DNA of 64,000 nt from Marthasterias glacialis (taxonomy: Eukaryota > Echinodermata > Asteroidea > Forcipulatida > Asteriidae): the NCBI GenBank assembly GCA_911728455.2, contig OU452229.1, forward strand, positions 14,604,076 through 14,668,075. Reading direction: 5' to 3'. The notes under the pieces are model-generated. The model was not told where the DNA came from, searched no databases, and was given only the letters and a program-made list of their open reading frames with translations. A program made the position numbers and the translations under genes. Within the stretch, counting starts at the first letter, position 1. Each line of letters starts with the position of its first letter. Below are positions 1 to 11,570 of this stretch, piece after piece.

Positions 1-90
1 TAACCACAACCCAAGCCCCAAGCCCAATCCTCACTCTGTCCCAACCGTAAACGTACTCTCTAAATGTAAATGAGTGAGAACTTCAGTCGC

Positions 91-280
91 TTGCCAGAGT
101 GGTGTCAGTTTGGCTCTTTTGAGAGTGAAAGTCACTCTTCACCACTCTTTTTTGAGTGAAAGTGGAGTGAATTTCACTCCGAATCTAGTGAAAATACATG
201 TTTTTCACTCTAAAAAGAGTTGTCCGCCATATGGCTCCTTGCAAGAGTGGTATGGCGGTTTTCACTCTTTTACATTAAGA
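91..280. repeat. Dyad-rich repeat built on GAGTGAAA / TTTCACTC
   Basis: Short complementary words (GAGTGAAAGT, AGTCACTC, TTTCACTC) alternate many times over about 190 bases, so the stretch can fold on itself. A longer word (TGCAAGAGTGGTATGGCGG, around 239-257) resembles one near 93-112. It could be a worn foldback element. No gene is visible from 281 to 843. Confidence 0.45.
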
Positions 281-843
281 AAGTAGCCCTATGCTGGCCT
301 AAACCAAACCAGGTTATTGAGTGACTTATTGAGCCCTGGTTAAATTAAGGCATAATGTACAAATTAATGTAATGTTTATGAGTGCAATGGTAAAATTATG
401 TTCATTGAGTTGAAAGATGGAGTGTTCCATTCAAATTCATCCAACGAGGCGAAGCTGAGTTGAATGAAACACCCAATCTTTAAATTATTTTCTCAATTGA
501 ATGAATGCAAAGAATTCATTATTTGTTTTCTATGCTTGGGCAGCAGTGTAATTTGCGCGTCGCGCGCAATCATCTGAGAGCGCCCTCTTTTGACTCAATT
601 TCCTCAGACTGTATTTAATCACTTCTTATCATGTCTCTACTGCAAGTTTGAACATGGACATGTGATCTCCTCTTGACCAATCAGAATCAGTGTTGTAGTC
701 GAGTCACTTGGGTAGAGTCCAAGTCTCGAGTCACTCAGATCGAATTCGATTCCGGGTCTTGGAAATTGAGAGAAAATCACGCACCGAGCCTTTTTCTGTA
801 AACCAAACATTTGAAGGTCCTGGCTTTTATGGATTGTTGAAAA

Positions 844-2934
844 TGCCCCTGGGGTTGTTGACTTTCATTGAGTTTCTGGGGTTGTTGACTTTCATTGTGC
901 CCCTGGGGTTGTTGACATTCATCGTGCCCCTGGGGTAGTTGACTTTCATCGTGCCCCTGGGTAGTTGAATTTCATTGTGCCTCTGGGGTTGTTGACTTTC
1001 ATTGTGCCTCTGGGGTTGTTGACTTTCATTGTGCCCCTGGGGTAGTTGACTTTCATTGTGCCTCTGGGGTTGTTGACTTTCATTGTGCCTCTGGGGTTGT
1101 TGACATTCATCGTGCCCCTGGGGTAGTTGACTTTCATCGTGCCCCTGGGTAGTTGACTTTCATTGTGCCTCTGGGGTTGTTGACTTTCATTGTGCCCCTG
1201 GGGTTGTTGACTTTCATTGTGCCTCTGGGGTTGTTGACTTTCATTGTGCCTCTGGGGTTGTTGACTTTCATTGTGCCCCTGGGGTTGTTGACTTTCATTG
1301 TGCCCCTGGGGTAGTTGACTTTCATTGTGCCTCTGGGGTTGTTGACTTTCATTGTGCCTCTGGGGTTGTTGACTTTCATTGTGCCTCTGGGGTTGTTGAC
1401 TTTCATTGTGCCCCTGGGGTTGTTGACTTTCATTGTGCCTCTGGGGTTGTTGACTTTCATTGTGCCTCTGGGGTTGTTGACTTTCATCGTGCCCCTGGGT
1501 AGTTGACTTTCATCGTGCCCCTGGGGTAGTTGACTTTCATTATGCCCCTGGGGTAGTTGACTTTCATTATGCCCCTGGGGTTGTTGACTTTCATTGTGCC
1601 CCTGGGGTTGTTGACTTTCATTGTGCCTCTGGGGTTGTTGACTTTCATTGTGCCTCTGGGGTTGTTGACTTTCATCGTGCCCCTGGGGTGGTTGACTTTC
1701 ATTGTGCCCCTGGGGTTGTTGACTTTCATTGTGCCTCTGGGGTTGTTGAATTTCATCGTGCCCCTGGGTAGTTGACTTTCATTGTGCCCCTGGGGTAGTT
1801 GACTTTCATTGTGCCCCTGGGGTTGTTGACTTTCATTATGCCTCTGGGGTTGTTGACTTTCATTGTGCCTCTGGGGTTGTTGACTTTCATTGTGCCCCTG
1901 AGGTAGTTGACTTTCATTGAGTTTCTGGAGTTGTTGACTCTCATTGTGCCCCTGGGGTTGTTGACTTTCATTGTGCCCCTTGGTTTGTTGACTTTCATTG
2001 TGCCTCTGGGGTTGTTGACTTTCATTGTGCCTCTGGGGTTGTTGACTTTCATTGTGCCCCTGAGGTAGTTGACTTTCATTGAGTTTCTGGAGTCGTTGAC
2101 TTTCATTGTGCCCCTGGGGTTGTTGACTTTCATTGTGCCTCTTGGGTTGTTGACTTTCATTGTGCCCCTGGGGTAGTTGACTTTCATTATCCCCCTGGGG
2201 TAGTTGACTTTCATTGTGCCCCTGGGGTGATTGACTTTCACTGTGCCTCTGGAGTTGTTGACTTTCATTGTGACCGCGGGGTTGTTGACTTTCATTGTGC
2301 CCCTGGGGTTGTTGACTTTCATTGTGCCCCTGGGGTAGTTGACTTTCATTGTGCCTCTGGGGTTGTTGACTTTCATTGTGCCTCTGGGGTTGTTGACTTT
2401 CATTATGCCCCTGGGGTAGTTGACTTTCATTGTGCCCCTGGGGTTGTTGACTTTCATTGTGCCTCTGGGGTTGTTGACTTTCATTGTGCCTCTGGGGTTG
2501 TTGACTTTCATTGTGCCCCTGGGGTTGTTGACTTTCATTGTGCCTCTGGGGTTGTTGACTTTCATTATGCTCCTGGGGTAGTTGATTTCATTGTGCCCCT
2601 GGGGTTGTTGACTTTCATTGTGCCTCTGGGGTTGTTGACTTTCATTGTGCCTCTGGGGTTGTTGACTTTCATTATGCCCCTGGGGTTGTTGACTTTCATT
2701 GTGCCTCTGGGGTTGTTGACTTACATTGTGCCCCTGGGGTAGTTGACTTTCATTATGCCCCTGGGGTAGTTGACTTTCATTGTGCCCCTGGGGTTGTTGA
2801 CTTTCATTGTGCCTCTGGGGTTGTTGACTTTCATCGTGCCCCTGGGGTAGTTCACTTCCATTGTGCCCCTGGGGTTGTTGACTTTCATTATGCCCCTGGG
2901 GTAGTTGACTTTTATAGTACCTCTGGGGTTGTTT
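844..2934. repeat. 27-bp minisatellite, about 77 copies
   Basis: A 27-base unit, whose core is GTTGACTTTCATTGTGCC followed by a CTCTGGGG or CCCTGGGG block, repeats head to tail for about 2.1 kb. Point variants alternate (CATTGTGCCT, CATCGTGCCC, CATTATGCCC, and GTAGTT versus GTTGTT). Because 27 is a multiple of 3, several frames stay open for long distances; the minus-strand frame reads as repeats of MKVNNPRGT. These frames are by-products of the unit length. A few 26-base units, each missing one G (near 957, 1146, 1497 and 1768), break the frame. Confidence 0.95.
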
Positions 2935-3257
2935 TCTGCAGTTTTTTTATGGGGAACTTCTGGCCAATTATAACAGTTTCCGTTTGCATTTTTTTTAATC
3001 AAGCCCCTGACATTGATTCTTGTTATAATCTGACGTGGAGGTGAAAAAAAGTACATTGTTTACGTGTTAATAAAAATATAGTTTTAAGGAATTGAAATTA
3101 CTACATAAAAGCCTTTAAAATGAAACTTTGTATTTTTGTAATTTTTATTCTCAAAACTCGAGATTTCAAATTGGGAGGGCGACAGGTGGTGGTGGTGGTG
3201 GGGGGGGGGGGGGATCACTGAGGTGGGGCACTTTCCCACCCCCTTGTTACGCCACTG
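2935..3257 (-). mobile_element. MITE-like element abutting the minisatellite
   Basis: The block from CTTCTGGCCAATTATAAC through a G-rich tract to the end GTTACGCCACTG aligns with 58338-58676 over its whole interior (GGCCAATTA, GTTTCCGTTTG, AAGCCCCT, AATTTTTATTCTCAAAA, GATTTCAAAT). The 58-kb copy has inverted ends, so this is a second copy whose opposite end has been replaced by or grown into the 27-bp array. No protein is encoded. Confidence 0.7.
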
Positions 3258-3468
3258 ATGCCAAAATAAAAGAAACAAACAATCATTATATTTGAAAAAA
3301 ATATTGTTGACGCTTTATATTGAAAGAAGAGGATTCTCCTCACAAAGTATTTCTTAATAAGTTCTTATTTAAAGAACGCGAGAGACCTAAATAAGCCTAA
3401 ATAAAATTAACTTTATAGCGGCTGCCAAAAGGGCGCAATCTCTTTAATGAATTCTCTTCGTAATTGGC

Positions 3469-3544
3469 GGCTACGGCTACGGCTACGGCTACGGCTACGG
3501 CTACGGCTACGGCTACGGCTACGGCTACGGCTACGGCTACGGCT
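3469..3544. repeat. (GGCTAC)n microsatellite
   Basis: The hexamer GGCTAC is repeated about 12.7 times without interruption. Degenerate relatives (GTAGCCGTATAGCCGTAGC) follow at about 3615-3645 in the opposite sense. It reads as Ala-Val or Ala-Thr dipeptides in either strand, which are not genes. Confidence 0.95.
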
Positions 3545-5103
3545 GGATCGCCGCGTGAGTCAGGTGTTGAATACCAGTACATGACGTCGATAGTAACACT
3601 CTTCAGTAACAGTTGTAGCCGTATAGCCGTAGCTGCAGCCGTAAATTCGGATACGTCTTTATTTTGAGATGTTCCACATATTGCAAAAGGTTCCCAGATT
3701 TTTAATAAGAACGGGGTTGAACCTCCCTGCCTTCTCCCCACTTCCGTTGACTTGGTGGACTAACTTGTTTCGAAAAATAGTCGGCCCCCACCGTTTGCAA
3801 GGAGACACACCGTTAACCTTCAGGGTACCATGCATAGAAGCTCATGGGATCAACGCCCTACTTTGCATAGAGTAGCTCATCCAATGTTATTCAAATTTTG
3901 TTTGTGTTGGAGGGAGAATCTAACACTGTAACCTTTGTATTATTGCATTCACTGTGACGATTAAACGCTACTATCAAGCAACTGACGTGAATTCAAATTG
4001 CTGCAAGCGACTCGTGTACAGGACTGGCATGATGGCGTCACATTAAATGAATGGTAAGAAAAGTCATTTAATCGTCTATTTTACGATACTTCAAGAATAA
4101 AAACACAAGCAAAATGTCACCTTTGTCTTTAATTTCCAACTGCAATGTTCATACTATATGAAGTCCGGATATTTTGTCTCTGAAGGAGAGACGCCATGTA
4201 AAAGTGTATTATGCAATGGTCAGCCGTGTTACTGTGCCAAAAACTCTGGTCATGATCTTCTTTCCTGACGATTGAATTATCTTTTCGGAATGACAGGAAA
4301 TCTGTTTAAAACTATCAAAACTCACTGTAGAATTTCTTTTCCAGAGACTAAAATTAGAGCCAAGGAATTTTTAGGCTCTTTAAAATGGTCGTGAGGGCCG
4401 GGTACCTCAACTACAATTCGTCACTTACAGTCAGAAAAAAACATTGTGCAGCATATTTTCTTGCTTTTGAAGACTTTTCTCTACGTGTGGATGATTGTTT
4501 ACATCTTGTTTTTATTATTCTATTTTATTTTTTCCTATGCTTTAAATTTTAAACGGCTTAATGTTCACAGATTTTCTGTTATCACTTCTCCTAGAAAAGA
4601 CAACTTTACTTCAATAAGTACTTTTATTTGTCTTTTTATCTTTCAGATGATTGCTATCTCATCGTGAAAAGTTCACAGAAGCTGCCATGAGGTTTCAGAA
4701 GTACGGATTCAAGCCTGGTCCGGCAGATGCACGGCACGGCGCGAAACAACAACGTGCGGGCAGTGACGCAGTGTTCATCACGTGGAGAAACATGACCCAT
4801 CTGGTAACAGTATATACTTGACAAACATCAATTGAACAATCGTTTGTGTTTCAAAGTTAGATGGCAAAAAAAGAATGACTGAAGAGAAAAAAATCTCAGT
4901 TGAACTGTTTTAAATTTATGTAGGTATGCCAACAACAATGAAAACTCTACAAGTCTTAACTAAAAACTGAGAATTCTGACTACATCATTAATGTCGAGGT
5001 AATAGAGGCCCAACGTGTCATAAATCTGTAGCTCCTGAATTTGTAGTGTACCTAATTCTGAAGAAAATAAAACCATGTATTCCGCGAATACAAAAATTTC
5101 CAA
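3545..5103. other. Intergenic, no gene recognised
   Basis: No protein family, splice-linked exons or RNA gene could be recognised. The open frames are short and low in complexity. Confidence 0.5.
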
Positions 5104-6034
5104 AACCCTATATCAAGACCGTGGGGGGGGGGGGGGGGGCACAGAGCCCCCCACCTACCGTTTTTTAACGCTTACTCCGATCACCGCGAAATTTTCTGAC
5201 TTTTCCCAAATATATTTAGGGTCATATTGGCATAAAACAATTGATACCAGGGGTTAGCTGTTGCCATGGCAATCATTTGTTTGACCTTGGGTCACACGAT
5301 TTTACTGTTTTTTAGTGATTTTTTTTTTTTACTTTTTAAACGTAATTTCCACTTATTTTTGATTTTTTTTTGCCAGAAAAGTGATAGTGATGAGTCACGT
5401 GATAGTCTGAAATGGTTTTGGGAATTCAAAATGGCCGCCATTTTTGGCGGCCATCTTGGATTTTGTGTTTTCAGCCTGTAATTAGGGGGTCAAATTATAT
5501 CAACTTTTGTAACAAAAAAATATTTTCAACATGCTAATTTCTTACTTTTCACCAAAAAATATTTTGATTTGTCAACCAAGCCATATTTTTTTTCTGGGCC
5601 CTTGGCGGTGGCCATTTTGATTTTTAAGTGAAAAAACGCAAAAAAACTTTTTTTTTACCAAATGGGATAAATTAATGGATTATAACGTACCCAAAGGTGA
5701 CTCCAGTAACCAAATTAGGTTCAAATTATATTGGTCTTGTAAAAATGTACAAGTTTGCCAAGTTTCAAAACATTCGGACGAAAAATACAGAAGTTATGGG
5801 GAAAACACGATTTTGACCAAAAAGGGGCAAAAAACAGTCAAAAACGCCCTCTAGTGGCGATTTTTGGAAATGTTTTGACATCTTCATGTAGAACTCGGTT
5901 AAATGAACATTTATGGCAAGTTTCATCAAAATCGGTCGAACATTTTGGACAATACGGAGGGGGGCACTATGTACCCCCCCGGTCCCCGTACATCAAAAAA
6001 AAAAAAAAAAAAAAAAACGGTCCTGATAGGGTTA
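5104..6034. mobile_element. Non-autonomous DNA transposon, possibly piggyBac-like
   Basis: The left end AACCCTATATCAAGACCG followed by a 17-base G run is mirrored at the right end by CGGTCCTGATAGGGTT preceded by an A run and a CCCCCC tract. Read from outside, the right end is TTAACCCTATCAGGACCG. A TTAA target followed by CCC is the signature of piggyBac-type elements, but the left flank is AAAA rather than TTAA. The interior holds a nested palindrome (ATGGCCGCCA, five T, GGCGGCCAT, about 5431-5455) and no transposase. Confidence 0.6.
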
Positions 6035-8613
6035 AACCAAAGTAATTAGGATCAGCATTTTAAGTGATTGACGTTGCATTGAGCCAAAAAATTATGATTG
6101 CATCTATGAATAGTGCAAGATTGGAAATTATTGAAACAATGTGATTGGATTCAATATAAAAAGCGTATTGATTATAAATTCATTTCGAGTATACCAATTC
6201 TCCAGAGCATAATTTCTGTCAGAAATATACTGTCAAAATCAAAGAAAATCGTTTAATGACCACACTAAATCATCAATCAAAATGCAGGAACCGAAACAAG
6301 CTCGATGTGCATGAACGTGCAAAATGTCTATGATGAAACATAAACTGTTTTTTATTGTTTTTACTGAAAACTTGACACCGAACTTAATGGAATTTTCACT
6401 TAGGGAGATAGATGGTATTTGCTCCGTAAAAATGATTAATTTATGTAAACTTTGCCTTTACTTTGCGCCGTAGCCATCCGTTGCAGCGTGTCTTTTTGTC
6501 TGGTATGGGTAAGTTCAACTCACTTCATTTATTAATAAATGTGTCTCTTCAAACCACAAACAACTGATTAACGTTCTTACCTGAAATTCTAATCCTAAAT
6601 TGTGCTTGGTTGAAGGCTAACGGAAAAACAAATTAATTGCATTTTTCTTTGTCTTGGACTGGGAGAAAAGTCAATTGAGTTTCTTAATAGAATCGTTGTG
6701 AATAAAAACTTGAAGTTTATAGTAAAAATGCATCGCTCGATATCGAATCAAGTTGAGGTATTATCCGTGATTAATTTGAAAGCGAGGCTGCATATAAAAA
6801 CACCGCTCCCCAGTATAGCTAAATGCTGCATACGCCGCTGTTATATCATAAGCGAGGCTTCCCCCATGCTGGCACTACCTGTAGGAAATCATTTGCACTG
6901 TACGCCCGCGCATTGGTTGCAGGAAGCCACTTCTGTTCAAAATTTGAGTTATTTGACCCCACATTAACTTCGTTAATAACATAACCAAACTACAGCAACT
7001 TGACCAACTCGCTTGCATGCCTTTAAACTCCAGTGTGATCGTTAACACAGTGGGTGTTTCCTGGGCTGACCACACTAAGCCATAACAAGATGAGATAAGT
7101 TTAATGAAAACATTTTAGCTATACAAAAAAAATTATTAAAAAAAATACCATGGGGCAAACTTGTATGATATCCCTTCGTGACGCGTGATATTCAAACGAC
7201 CTGGACAGTAAAATCACGCCTTTACACAAACAGCACAATTAAACCAAGGGCTGTAAAAGCAAGGGTATTGGAAGTGAATTTTAGGGGGAATTTGTTTTAT
7301 TATTGTATATTCATTTCCCCGTCATTTAAAAAACCTAGGATAAGTCTGTATTTTTTTCAATGCAGTTGAAAGAAAGCAGAACTTGAAAAAGCACAAATGA
7401 TATGAAAAAGAATTTAAAGAGGTTTGTCTGTGTTATAAAATTCCAAAGTGGTGTTCTTACTATTATTGATTAAGATTTCTGTTTAATTTCGGACTTGGGA
7501 CAATACAGACGATTCGTACTCGGACTTTGACTGCCCCGGCTTCGCACTTCGACTTAAGGTTTGGGGTGAAATACAAAATTGCCTCAGAGGTTTTCTTCAG
7601 CTTGTTTATAAACATTTTTCAGACGTTGTCGTTCAGTGACTTTTGAAGTAGAAGTTAAATATAAATTGTTCTATCATTCCTATTTATGTCATTATTCAGT
7701 CTATCAGTGGTTCCATTTAGAATGGTATACGGTACAACATGAGCAATAATTTATACCTAATTAAGTGAACATACTGTTTGCTGGTAATAAAAAGGTTTGA
7801 ACATTCATAGTAAGAAATTAATTCTTTAAATAAAAAAACATGCTTTAATTGAACACTGCGGAACACTACGGAACCGCGGTGCTTTTTTCAAACGTTGATA
7901 AAAACGAAAACTTTTTCGAGGCATTTTGCCTTGTAACATGCTCAGTGTTAGACCGTATCATTCACAACAAGGGGTTACCGTAATTATTTATAATGATCAG
8001 GGTACAGCTATCTTGTGATTACATTCGCAACAATGTGGCCATATAATATATCGAGGCTGGGCGAAAAGATATTGTTTGTCATCATTTTTTTATGACAAAA
8101 TTAGTCTTCTGATTTGATATTGTTCAGCATTGAAGAAACAAGATGGCTGTAGCACAGAAAAAATCATTATCTTCTCGCGGGTCAACCAACCTGAGAGAAA
8201 GAGTCATGATAGTTTAAACCTTTATACATTTTCAGGCCAATGCATCAAACAAATAGATATATTGGTTGAAAATGTTTGTGGGGGCAAAAGAAAATCAGAG
8301 TTTTAAAATCAGAACTTTACTTAATTTCTTTTCTTGAAAAAGGATGAAATACTTAAAGCCTTTTAATATTAATTTAAAAACCACATGGCATTTTGATTAA
8401 ATAGACAGAGATCATCAGTTCTAATTCAGTACTTTAAAAAGTATGATTTTTGCAACACATGGTTTAAATTGAAATACTGTATTTTGAGATAAAACAGTGC
8501 AAATTCCCCGCCAAAGTGAAAAATTCGCAACTTCATTTAGGGCTTTTCTTGGGCAATTAATTAATGACTAAAAATTGTACCAGATTTTCCCGGAAAAAAT
8601 GATAACTGTTTCA
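6035..8613. other. Intergenic, no gene recognised
   Basis: AT-rich sequence with scattered stops. I could identify no exon, RNA gene or clear repeat here. Confidence 0.5.
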
Positions 8614-8717
8614 CACACTGCAAAAACTGGGGTTGTTAAATTGATTCTCTTGGTATCTATGTCGGTGTTGTCACATATAGATACCAAGAGAATCGGTTTA
8701 ACACAGTTTCTGTAGCG
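8614..8717. mobile_element. Foldback MITE, ~104 bp
   Basis: Two arms of about 45 bases are imperfect reverse complements. The best part is GATTCTCTTGGTATCTAT at about 8643-8660 against ATAGATACCAAGAGAATC. The outer ends are CACTGCAAAAACTG and CAGTTTCTGTAGCG. The CACTGCAAAAACT start is common among animal MITEs. The loop is only about 12 bases. Confidence 0.75.
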
Positions 8718-8904
8718 TAGCTCTTGACACCATTTTATAGCTTGCCATTGTGTTGAGAGATGTGCCGCTCTTCAAACTGCTGGGAGAAATCGCAATGTTT
8801 TAGCCGACTTGTGGCCGGTAACTTCACAAAAACTGAGAAGCTTATCTTCTTAGCACATCATTTTTTATGACATACAGTCCATCAATACTGATCAAACACC
8901 ACAT

Positions 8905-9315
8905 GAGTGTGTTTCTTGCTTCTCGAAGGCACATCATTATAGAATGGAAAGCGGCTGGATTTAGATTCTTGTGGTGATGGCCATCAGAGTAAAGAGTCCA
9001 TACCGCGCGAGAGAGTTTCCTGCTTCTCGAAGGCACAAATCACTAGACTGATAAGCGACCGGACTTAGATTCTTGTGGTGATGGCCATCAGAGTAAAGAG
9101 CCCATACCGCGTGAGCGAGTTTCCCGTTTCTCGAAAACACTAATCATTAGACTGGTATACGGCCGGACTTATATTCTTGTGGTGATGGCCATCAGAGTAA
9201 AGAGTCCATACCGCGTGAGAGAGTTTCCTGCTTCTCGAAGGCACTAATTATTAGACTGGTAAGCGGCCTGCCTTAGATTCTTGTGGCGATGGCCATCAGA
9301 GTAAAGAGTCCAAAG
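8905..9315. repeat. 104-bp tandem repeat, about four copies
   Basis: The landmark TTAGATTCTTGTGG (or TTATATTCTTGTGG) recurs at 8961, 9065, 9169 and 9273, exactly 104 bases apart. Each unit also holds GATGGCCATCAGAGTAAAGA and GAGTTTCCTGCTTCTCGAA. Copies differ by only a few substitutions. No coding sense is apparent. Confidence 0.9.
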
Positions 9316-10279
9316 GCCTGACTTCAAAAAAAAAATTAAGACAACAAAAGGTGCCTGTGTCTTCAAAGACACGTGATTCTGAAGGACAAATTCAATCCTT
9401 CGCAGGGAGACAGAGAAATAAAGAAACGTTTATTAGTGATTATCATAATGATCTTCAACTTCGAGATTTTTACCAAGAGAATGGCACAGTATAAGATGGT
9501 TTCAGAGAAGGCTTATTGTCTGTATGTTTAGAAAATTACGCACTGTTGCAATATAATAGTTTTGTTCATTGAACATGTTTGTGGTATTCGCCCGAACCAT
9601 GTGTGATTGTGCAAAAAAAATGCACAAGTTCATTTTTACTTAATACACACTAAGTATTCTTAAAAAGACTGAATAGAACTGATGGGTACGGCATTTTCTT
9701 TTCCCGGATAAAAATATAAACTGAAAACAACTTTAAAAAAATGTTCATATTTACATGGGGAAATTTTAATTGATTTGTTGTATGACTGTTCTTCGTGAAA
9801 AGAAGCTATTCAACTACCGTACCAAAACAAATTCAAGAAGATTAATAAAATGCCATGTGAAAATTAGTTCAAGGAACAATTTCTTTCATCGTGAGGGAAA
9901 CAAACTGTAACGAAAAAATCTCGCTGCAGAATCAGACTAAACCCTGTAAAATTGTAATATTAAGGGTTAGGACTATTTCAGTCACATGCTTGTGAAATTG
10001 CAATTATTTTTCTTGTAAAAAATTAAGGAGGAGTCTGTGGCTGTTTGTATCGGTCAAACATGGTTTGACATCCCCCTTTTGAACGTGATGTCCCAGGTCC
10101 ACCTACCCAGGGTGGTAGCACCTGGTTTCGGCCACAACCAAGGAACAGGGTGTAATCAGTTTTATATCTGATGACTGTTTCGAGTAGAATTGAATGAAGC
10201 ATGCCCATATGAACATTGAACACTGGTGCTGAGTAGAAAATGATACGGTAATCTAGAACAGCGACTCTATGCAATATAC
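9316..10279. other. Intergenic, no gene recognised
   Basis: No recognisable exon, RNA gene or repeat was seen. Confidence 0.45.
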
Positions 10280-10985
10280 AAGCTCAGGAGAGAAGCTATT
10301 AGGATATTCATTCAAACGAATGGTGGACAGCTACCATTGAACTTTGTGATTCAGTAAAATCAATAACGGAGTCACACTGAGAACACACAACAGCAGGAGA
10401 CATGAACTGCAACCTCTCAATCAGAGTGTGAGAAGGAGAGACGCTATAGGGTATTGATACAAACGAATGGTGGGCAATGAACTTTGTGATTCAGTTACAT
10501 CAATATTTGGAGTCACATTGAGCCGGAGACAGTAAACTGCAACATCTCAATCAGAGTGTGAACCAAGTGGAAGGAGAGAAGCTACTAGGATATTCATTCA
10601 AACAAATAGTGGACAGCTACCATTGAACTCTGTGATTCGATAACAATAATAGAGTCACACTGAGAACCCACAACAGCAGGAGACATAAACTGCTACCTCT
10701 CAATCAGAGTGCAAACCGAGTGGAAGGAGAGAAGCTGTTAGGGTATTCATTCAAATGAATGGTGGACAGCTATCATTGAACATTGTGATCCAGTAACATC
10801 CATATTTTGAGTCACAATGAGCCTGAGACAGTGAACTGCAACATCTCAATCAGAGTGTGAACTAAGTGCAAGGAGTTAAGCTAAATGATATTTATTCAAA
10901 CTGAAAGTTGGACGAGAGCTACCACTGAACGTTGTGATTCGATAACATCAAAGATGAGTCACACTGAGATGTATACACAACAATC
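10280..10985. repeat. Dimeric tandem array of ~145-bp units
   Basis: About five units share CTCAATCAGAGTG, ATTCATTCAAA, GGTGGACAGCTACCATTGAA and GAGTCACACTGAG. They alternate between an A form containing ACACAACAGCAGGAGACAT and a B form containing GAGACAGTGAACTGCAACA, in the order A-B-A-B-A. The repeating period is therefore a dimer of about 285-300 bases. Confidence 0.85.
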
Positions 10986-11159
10986 AATGAGCTGTTATTA
11001 GTAAAGAGAAAAGGGATGAACGACCGATACAATCACGTCTGCTTACTCCGAATACAAACTAATTTGCATGTGACGGGAATAGCCATTAAAAAATAAATAA
11101 ATGAATAAATGAAATGATATTTCGAAGTGCCCTTTAAATTAAATATAGGTTTTCCAGGC

Positions 11160-11570
11160 CAATTTCAACGAAAATTCATCCAATTTAACAAACGGCTCAT
11201 TCTTTTCATTTGAAAATGAATGATCCGTTGCAGCATTCACCAGCCAAAGGGAGTAATTAATTTTCGATAGTTTATCATTCACTGGTCAAACGAGATCATT
11301 CAAATTCACTAGGTCGCAAAGATAATTAAATCTATCAAAAGCCAACAGCAAGAGCAGTATAGTTGAAATTCAACTGTATAATGGTGACAGTCTTGTCTGA
11401 ATGCCTAAAATTGAAACAAAACGACTAAAACCAATCAGAATGAGAAGAATGAAATCAAATGTGCACAACAACGAAATTGAATGCAGTAGTAATAGTTTAA
11501 AAGAAACCCTAGTTTCAATGGGTTAGGGTAACATACGTGAATGTGAATGTGTGTTTAAAAATGAGATTGA
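11160..11570 (+). repeat. Dispersed repeat, copy 1 (partner at 61.1 kb)
   Basis: This block aligns collinearly but with much divergence to 61130-61535. Shared landmarks are ATTTGAAAATGAATG, AAGCCAACAGCAAGAG, GTCTGAATGCCTA and ACATACGTGAAT. It encodes nothing recognisable. The class is unknown. Confidence 0.65.

Noticed and set aside
1753..2565. A 270-codon minus-strand open frame of MKVNNPRGT repeats, and similar frames on both strands
   Set aside because: It is the translation of a 27-base minisatellite. All phases stay open because the unit length is a multiple of three, and there is no non-repeat start, splice context or family match.
844..2934. CRISPR-like array
   Set aside because: Units are head to tail without unique spacers, and the DNA is a eukaryotic nuclear genome.
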